Below the pieces are notes generated by a model that saw only the letters and a program-made list of their open reading frames with translations, was not told the DNA's origin and searched no databases. From assembly GCA_007922225.1 (NCBI GenBank), contig ML679956.1, positions 70,486,111-70,550,110 on the forward strand: a DNA stretch of 64,000 nucleotides. The letters run 5' to 3'. The position numbers and the translations under genes are program-made. Origin of the DNA: Emydura subglobosa (lineage: Eukaryota > Chordata > Testudines > Chelidae). Below are positions 58,485 to 64,000 of this stretch, one piece after another. How positions within the stretch are numbered: the first letter of the stretch is position 1; each line of letters begins with the position of its first letter.

Positions 58485-58849
58485 ATGAAACTGAAGGATG
58501 TAATAGATGTGAAAACCTTTCTTCCCATCAAGTCTAGATGTTTAGCCTCGTCAGAAGGAACAGATTTTGAATGTTACCTAGATTGCTCTGTGGCAACCTG
58601 GACAACCAGAGAGGATGATGTGGGATGGGTGAAGAGAAATTCCTCTCCTTTGGCTGAAACAAAACAGTGTTTCTCTGCCCTTTTGGGGGTAGGAGTGCAT
58701 GTGACTGGTGCATGCCAGACTGCTCTAGCAGATTCCAAAATAGCTTCATTAACTGAAAGTGTTATTTGAATGGATCCAGTGGTTTTTAGGGTATCTAAGA
58801 GTTTGAATGGGCATGAGCAACACATCTCCAAGTACAACAGTTATAAAAA

Positions 58850-59050
58850 GGTAGGTAACCATATTTTCTTCTTCGAGAGCTTGCTCATGTTGATTCAAAG
58901 TAAGTGGCTCCCAAGCTGACCACAGAAGGAGGGGTTGGAGCTCACGGAATCGCTGTTTGAAGCACTGCTCTGCTGTATGCTGCATCATCCCTGGCCTGTT
59001 GGGTGATGGCATAATGCAAGGTTAATGTGTGGATCGATGACCATGTTGCA
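58850..59050 (-). mobile_element. DIRS-type 5' terminal region joined to a CR1 fragment
   Basis: CTTCTTCGAGAGCTTGCTCA and TTGATTCAAAGTAAGTGGC are DIRS-type leader sequence. Near 59,050 this changes to CR1 coding sequence. The junction has no visible target duplication. Confidence 0.45.
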
Positions 59051-60870
59051 GCCCCATAGAAACCCTTCTTGTTACCCTTCACCTCCCTTGCTATCTGCAA
59101 CTCCAATTGTGTTTTGACCTTTCTGATTTCACCCCTGCATGCTTGAGCAGTATTTTTATACTCCTCCCATGCCATTTGTCCAAGCTTCCACTTATTGTAA
59201 GCTTCTTTTTTATGTTTAAGCTCACCGAAGATTTCTCTGTTAAGCCAAGCTGGATTGCCTGCCATATTTGCTATTCTTTCTGCACATCGGGATGGTTTGT
59301 TCCTGTACCTTCAATAAGGTTTCTTTAAAATACAGCCAGCTCTCTTGGACTCCTTTCCCTCTCAAATTAGCCTCCCAGAGGATCCTGCCCATCAGTTCCC
59401 TGAGGGAGTCAAAATCTGCTTTTCTGAAGTCCAGGGTCTGTATTCTGCTGCTCTTCTTTCTTCCTTTTATCAGGATCCTGAACTCGACCCATCTCATGGT
59501 AACTGCTGCCCAGGTTGCCATCCATTTCTACTTCCCCTACCAATTCTTCCGTTTGTGAGCAGCAGGTCAAGAGGAGCATGACCCTTTATTTGTTCCTCCA
59601 ACACTTGCACTGGGAAGTTGTCCCCAACACTCTCCAAAAATTTCCTGGATTGTCTGTGCACTGCTGTATTGCTCTCCCAGCAGATGTCAGTTGTTTGAAG
59701 TCCCCCATGAGAACCAGGGCCTGTGATCTGGAAATGGCTATTAGTTGTCTGAAGAAATCCTCATCTACTTCATCTTCTGGTCTGGTGATCTATAGCAGAT
59801 GCCCACCTCGACATCAGTCTTGTTGCTCTCACCTCTCAACTTAACCCAGAGACTCTCAACAGGCTTTTCTCCAGTTTCACACTGAAGCTATGAGCAGTCA
59901 TATTGCTCTCTTATATACAGTGCAATTCCTCCACCTTTTTTCCCTTGCCTGTCCTTCCTGAACAGTATATACCCATTCTTGACAGTGCTCCAGTTGTGTG
60001 AGTTACCTCACCAAGTATATTTTATTCCAATCATGTCATACACAGTTCTTTGACTGTGCCAGGAATTCCAATTCTTCCTGCTTGTTTCCCAGGCTTCTTG
60101 TGTTCGTGTACAGGCACCTAAGTAACTAGCTAATTGCCCTACTTTCTCAGTAGGGATCAGGAGACCTCCCCTATTGCACCCTCCTCCTTCTGCTTCCTCC
60201 TGGTATCCCACTTCCTCACTTATCTCTGGGCTTAGGTCTCCATTCCCCGGTGAACTTAAATTAAATCCCTCCTCACTAGGTTAGCAAGCCAATCTGCGAA
60301 GGTGCTCTCTTCGTTAGGTGGATCCCATCTCTTCCTAGCAATTCTTCTTGAAACAACATCCCAAAGTCGAAGAATCCAAAGCTCTCTCTCCGACACCACC
60401 TGTGTAACCACGCATTTATTTCCACAATTCGATGGTCCCTACCTGGGCCTTTTCCTTCAACATGGAGGATGGATGCGAACACACTAGCATCTCAAACTCC
60501 TTTATCCTTCTTCCCAGAGCCACATAGTCTGCCATGATTCACTCAAGTTCATTCCTGACTATCACTGGTGCCCATGTGGAGAAGGAAGGGGTAGCAGTCT
60601 GAGGGCTTGATGAGTCTCGGCAGACTTTCCATCACATTCTGAATTCTAGCTCCAGGCAAGCAGCACACTTGAGTTTCCCGGTCTGGATGACTCCGTCCCC
60701 CTTAGGAGGGAGTCCTCGACCACCACCATTTATGTCCTCAAAATTAGGGTGACTAATTGTAGTAATATACAGAGATAATAACGTCCCACTTCTTCTCAGT
60801 ATTTCACTGTTTATACATTTCAGGATAGCAGTAGTCCTCTTAGTCACAGCACTGCACTGCACCGCACCGA
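59050..60870 (-). mobile_element. CR1 LINE, 5' half (ORF1 and endonuclease part of ORF2)
   Basis: At 60,482-60,276 the minus strand reads NAWLHRWCRRESFGFFDFGM and LLGRDGIHLTKRA, the esterase-type domain of CR1 ORF1 (DG-HL motif). Next, on ORF2, comes RSQALVLMGDF (about 59,720), part of the AP endonuclease, then LKVQEQTIPMCRKNSKYGRQ and PAWLNREIF (59,350-59,250), the region between endonuclease and RT. The RT and 3' end are absent. Most CR1 copies keep only the 3' end, so a 5'-half copy is uncommon. Confidence 0.85.
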
Positions 60871-60874
60871 GAGC

Positions 60875-61763
60875 TCATGTTTATTTAGTCATCCACCATA
60901 ACTCCTAAGTCCCAGTCAGAGTCTCTATTTACCAAGATACATATCTCATCCTATAAGAATGGACTACACAATCTTTTTTCCTAGATGTATGACTTTGCAT
61001 TTGGCTATATCATAATGTATGTTGCTTGATTATACCTCAATTACCAAGCAATCCAGATTGCTCTGTAAGAGTGACCAGTCCTCATTATTTACTACTCCAT
61101 CTGCACACTTTCTCAACTATGATTTTATATTTTCTTCATAGATAAAATATTTAACAGTGTTGGGCTAAGAACCAAGCCCTGTGGGACTTCACTAGAAACA
61201 CACCCACTAGAGGATGATTGCTTGCTCATTTACAATTACATTTTAAAATGATTTAGGTAGTTTTTAACCCATTTAATAAATGTATATTGATATTGTATTA
61301 TGCCAATTTTAAATTCAGAATGTTTTGTGGTACTAAGTCAAATGCGTTATGGAAGTCCAAATACATCGTATTAACACAGTTATCTTTATAAGTTAAACTT
61401 GTAATCTCTGAACAAAACAATATTAAGTTCATTTGACAAGATCTAAGTTAAAAAAACAAAGTTAACTGGCTTTAATTGTATTTCCATCCTTCAACTACTC
61501 ATTAATAGTCTTGTACCAGCTGTTCCCATATTTTGCTCACAGTTGATGTCAGGCTAGGTAATTACCCATTACCCTTTCTATTATTGATGTATTTGATTTT
61601 TTTTTACAGTCCACTGTAACTTCCCCAGTATTCCAGGGTTTATATGCAGTTAATAGTAATATTCCAGAGCACTTCTGAGTCAACTGTTTTAAAACTCTTG
61701 GAAGCAAATTATTTGGACCTGTTGGTGTAAAAATGTTTAACTTTAGAACATGCTATTTAACAT
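60875..61763 (-). mobile_element. Old CR1/L3-like LINE 3' region, split by LTR insertions
   Basis: AACCAAGCCCTGTGGGACTT, AAATGCGTTATGGAAGTCCA and TTTGCTCACAGTTGATGTCA occur in the order of a reversed L3/CR1-type tail. It is strongly decayed. The same relic seems to continue at 62,892-63,086 and 63,884-64,000 between two inserted LTRs. Confidence 0.55.
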
Positions 61764-62891
61764 TGTAGGAAGGTGCAGTGGCCTTCCTCAGAGCCTGGGC
61801 CCAAGGAAGGGCTGCAACGCCCAGAGCAGACACTGAAAGGGCCGGCAGCTCAGTCTGCCTGGCAACCGAGGAGTCGGCTAGTGATAGGCCCCGCCGGCCA
61901 ACCAATCCAGCAAAAGAGGGGCAGAGCCTCAGCCGGGGCTGGGAGTATAAAGAGCAGGCCTCACAGCTCAGTGAGGGACAGGCTGCCGCTGGAGGTAGAC
62001 GTGCCGTTCCGCTGGCTGCAGCCAAGGCCTGAACCCAGCTGGGCCGCTGCCCCAAGCGGGTGCCTCCCGAAGCATAGGACCCGGGAACAGCCCAAGAGAC
62101 CAAGCCCTAAGGGTTGGATAGGGCCTCTGGGCCCCCTAGACTGGCCTAGGCCTACTGGCCCCAAGGACTGGGCCAGGCCCCTGGACCCCAGTGACTGGAC
62201 CGAGTCCCCTAAGCCTGAGGGCTGGGAGATCCCCCCCGGGGCCAGATCCAACCTGGAAGAGCTGCCTGATGCCGATCCCCCAGAGACAGGACAGGACCTG
62301 GAGAAGCTGCCTAAGGCCGAGCCATCTCCTGAGCCCTGTGACCTGGAGGAGCTGCCCCTCGCAGAGGAGCTCCCCGCCTTCCCGCCTGTGGATGAGGAGG
62401 GACTGGCGGGTCTAACCTGAGCTGTGTACCCCAGTGACCCTGAGGACCCGGCGGACACAGGTACCTAGGAATATGGGGAGGAAGTGGCCCAGGGACAGTC
62501 ATAGCTGTGGCTGAGACGGGCAAGCCCCGTCAGCGTGTTGCAGCGAGAGCCCCGCCGACTGAGTGGCAACACCTTTGCCACTGCTAGGGCCCTCGGATAG
62601 GACACAGTGGAGTCGGGTGGACCTACGTCCCCCTCTCTTCCCTCCTTGTCCTTGCCATCCAGGGAGTGATTATGGTACCCCGCTCTCCTGACCAGAGGAC
62701 AGTGCTTGCTCGCCCGCCCTGCCTGAGGGCCGGGGTGAGAGACTACCCGGCAGCCCGCCCTGCCTGAGGGCCCGGACTGCGACTTATCCAGACGCTAACA
62801 TTTCCCTTTTTGGACAGTGCAGTGGCCTTCCTCAGAGCCTGGGCCCGAGGAAGGGCCGCAACGACCAGGCTGGGCAGGAGCCCATACTACA
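61764..62891 (+). repeat. Solo LTR of the GC-rich family 2, copy B
   Basis: It starts TGTAGGAAGG and ends ATACTACA, with AACAT before and (A)ACAT after. Promoter elements: CCAACCAATCC (61,896) and GAGTATAAAGAGC (61,943). CAGTGGCCTTCCTCAGAGCC occurs near both ends (61,776 and 62,820) as a direct repeat able to fold. The plus strand has an open acidic frame (61,773-62,420) with PPVDEEGLAGL and DLEELP repeats, shared with copy A. Confidence 0.9.
61943..61955 (+). promoter_or_regulatory. TATA box of LTR copy B
   Basis: GAGTATAAAGAGC, about 180 bp from the LTR 5' end and 45 bp after a CCAAT-type site. The same place in copy C reads AAGTATAAAGGGC. Confidence 0.7.
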
Positions 62892-63086
62892 ACATCCTCC
62901 TTATTACTGTTGAAATAGAAAAGCATTTAATCATCATATGATATAAATATATAATTCAGCTTCTTTCATAGTAGAAATAGAGTAGAAATATTTACTGAAA
63001 ACTTGTATCTCTGATACCTCATTGTTGACAATTTCATCATCTTCCTCTACACCTATGCCATTGTTAGGTTTCCTTCTGTTTCTGAT
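62892..63086 (-). mobile_element. Continuation of the old LINE between two LTRs
   Basis: AT-rich sequence with the texture of the preceding LINE tail, isolated by LTR copies B and C. Assignment is by continuity. Confidence 0.35.
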
Positions 63087-63883
63087 TGTAGCAAAGAGGT
63101 GTGGCCTCCCTCTGAGACTATCAGGGAGGGATGGCTAATCAACCCCCGGAGGGTGGAGCCAGATAAGCCACGCCCACCACACTGGAAGTAGAGGGGCAGA
63201 GCCCAGACGGGAACCAGAAGTATAAAGGGCGGGAAGGACATAGCCAGACTGCTGCTGCAGAGAGGAGCTGGGGAGGAATCCAGTTACTCTGAGGACTCAC
63301 CCGACCTGCCTGAGCTGGTGGACAGCTCAGACAGTGAGGGCTTGGTGGGACTACCGCCGGCAACATACCCTGGGGAAGCTGATGATGACCCTTGCTACAG
63401 GTATACGGGCACAAGGGTGGAAGAAGTACCCCAGGGGTATCCAACCTCGGTCCAGCTGGGCTTGCACTCAAGCCTTTGTCAGTGAGTTTCAGTTGGAGCC
63501 CCACTGACCCAGTGGCGGAGCACTCTGCCACTGATAGGGCCCTGGGCTGAGACCGGTGAAGTTGGGAGGGCCCATGTCCTCCTCCCCCCTTACCATCCGA
63601 CCTCTGGTGTGGTTGCTTTATCCTGCCCGGCCTAAGGGCCGAGGGCCACAGACTGTTTTGCCTGCCAGCCAGGGCCAAAGGCCACAGACTGTTTTGCCTG
63701 TCCTGCTCTGACTGAGGGCTTGGGACTAGAGACTGCTTGCTTGCCCCACCCTGCTTGAGGGTTTGGGGCTATAGACGGTGAAGAGTTAATCCCCTGTATA
63801 AAGTTTGCCCACAGAGGTGTGGCAGCAAGGGGGTGTGGCCTCCCTCTGAGACTACCAGGGAGGCAAAGGCCACATCCTCTACA
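63087..63883 (+). repeat. Solo LTR of the GC-rich family 2, copy C
   Basis: It starts TGTAGCAAAG and ends TCCTCTACA, with a perfect 5-bp duplication CTGAT at 63,082-63,086 and 63,884-63,888. TATA box AAGTATAAAGGGC at about 63,219. GTGTGGCCTCCCTCTGAGAC occurs near both ends (63,098 and 63,834). At 797 bp it is shorter than copies A and B, and its related frame (LVDSSDSEGLVGLPPATYP) is also kept. Confidence 0.92.
63219..63231 (+). promoter_or_regulatory. TATA box of LTR copy C
   Basis: AAGTATAAAGGGC at the same relative place as in copy B, before a CAGACTGCTGCTGCAGAG start-like region. Confidence 0.7.
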
Positions 63884-63888
63884 CTGAT

Positions 63889-64000
63889 ATATTTAAAAGA
63901 TTCCTTCTTATTCTCCTTAGCTTTATTGGACATGGATTTTTCATTTATACTTTTAGCTTCCCAAATTAATTGTCTGCATTGCTTATCTTCTAAGTTATAT
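63889..64000 (-). mobile_element. Continuation of the old LINE at the window edge
   Basis: AT-rich LINE-like sequence after LTR copy C (AATTAATTGTCTGCATTGC). Too short to classify. Confidence 0.3.

Noticed and set aside
61773..62420. 215-residue Pro/Glu-rich frame as a host gene
   Set aside because: It lies inside a solo LTR with target duplications and is repeated in copy A; it is a repeat-borne frame.

Overview
The window is vertebrate nuclear DNA from a non-avian sauropsid, most probably a turtle. It has short coding exons separated by kilobases of intron. CR1-type LINEs end in the ATTCTATGA tail. MIR SINEs, DIRS-like retrotransposon relics, hAT-like miniature elements and several solo LTR families are also present. 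The species call is inferred from this repeat mix; no database was searched.

The one host gene is on the minus strand. It is the 3' part of a voltage-gated sodium channel alpha subunit. Seven consecutive exons run from domain III S3-S4 (53,839) to the stop codon (19,417). They have open frames, matching splice phases and 712 codons in total. Residue patterns in domain IV fit SCN11A (Nav1.9) best, but the C-terminus keeps a PPSY motif like SCN5A and SCN10A. The inactivation gate reads IFL instead of IFM. The 10.9-kb intron before the gate exon has AT...AC termini, as known for this position in other sodium channel genes. Exons 5' of domain III S3 were not found between 53,840 and 64,000.

Layout: 1-7,270 is a degraded endogenous retrovirus on the minus strand (LTR, leader, gag, protease, RT, RNase H and integrase remnants), cut by the window edge. 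7,280-14,160 holds LTR-type repeats, including a solo LTR with a second, GC-rich LTR inside it. 14,160-19,180 is intergenic with MIR and CR1 fragments. 19,182-53,839 is the channel gene; its introns contain two more solo LTRs of the first family, DIRS relics with nested DNA elements, a CR1 with a broken RT frame, a 5'-inverted APE-type LINE and MIRs. 53,840-64,000 holds a DIRS relic, the 5' half of a CR1 (ORF1 esterase and endonuclease parts), an old CR1/L3-like tail and two solo LTRs of the GC-rich family.

No tRNA, rRNA, CRISPR or prokaryotic feature was seen. The notable items are the AT-AC intron with its alternative GT-AG reading, the altered inactivation gate, the GC-rich LTR family whose two ends carry the same copy-specific hairpin, and the nested or inverted transposon structures.
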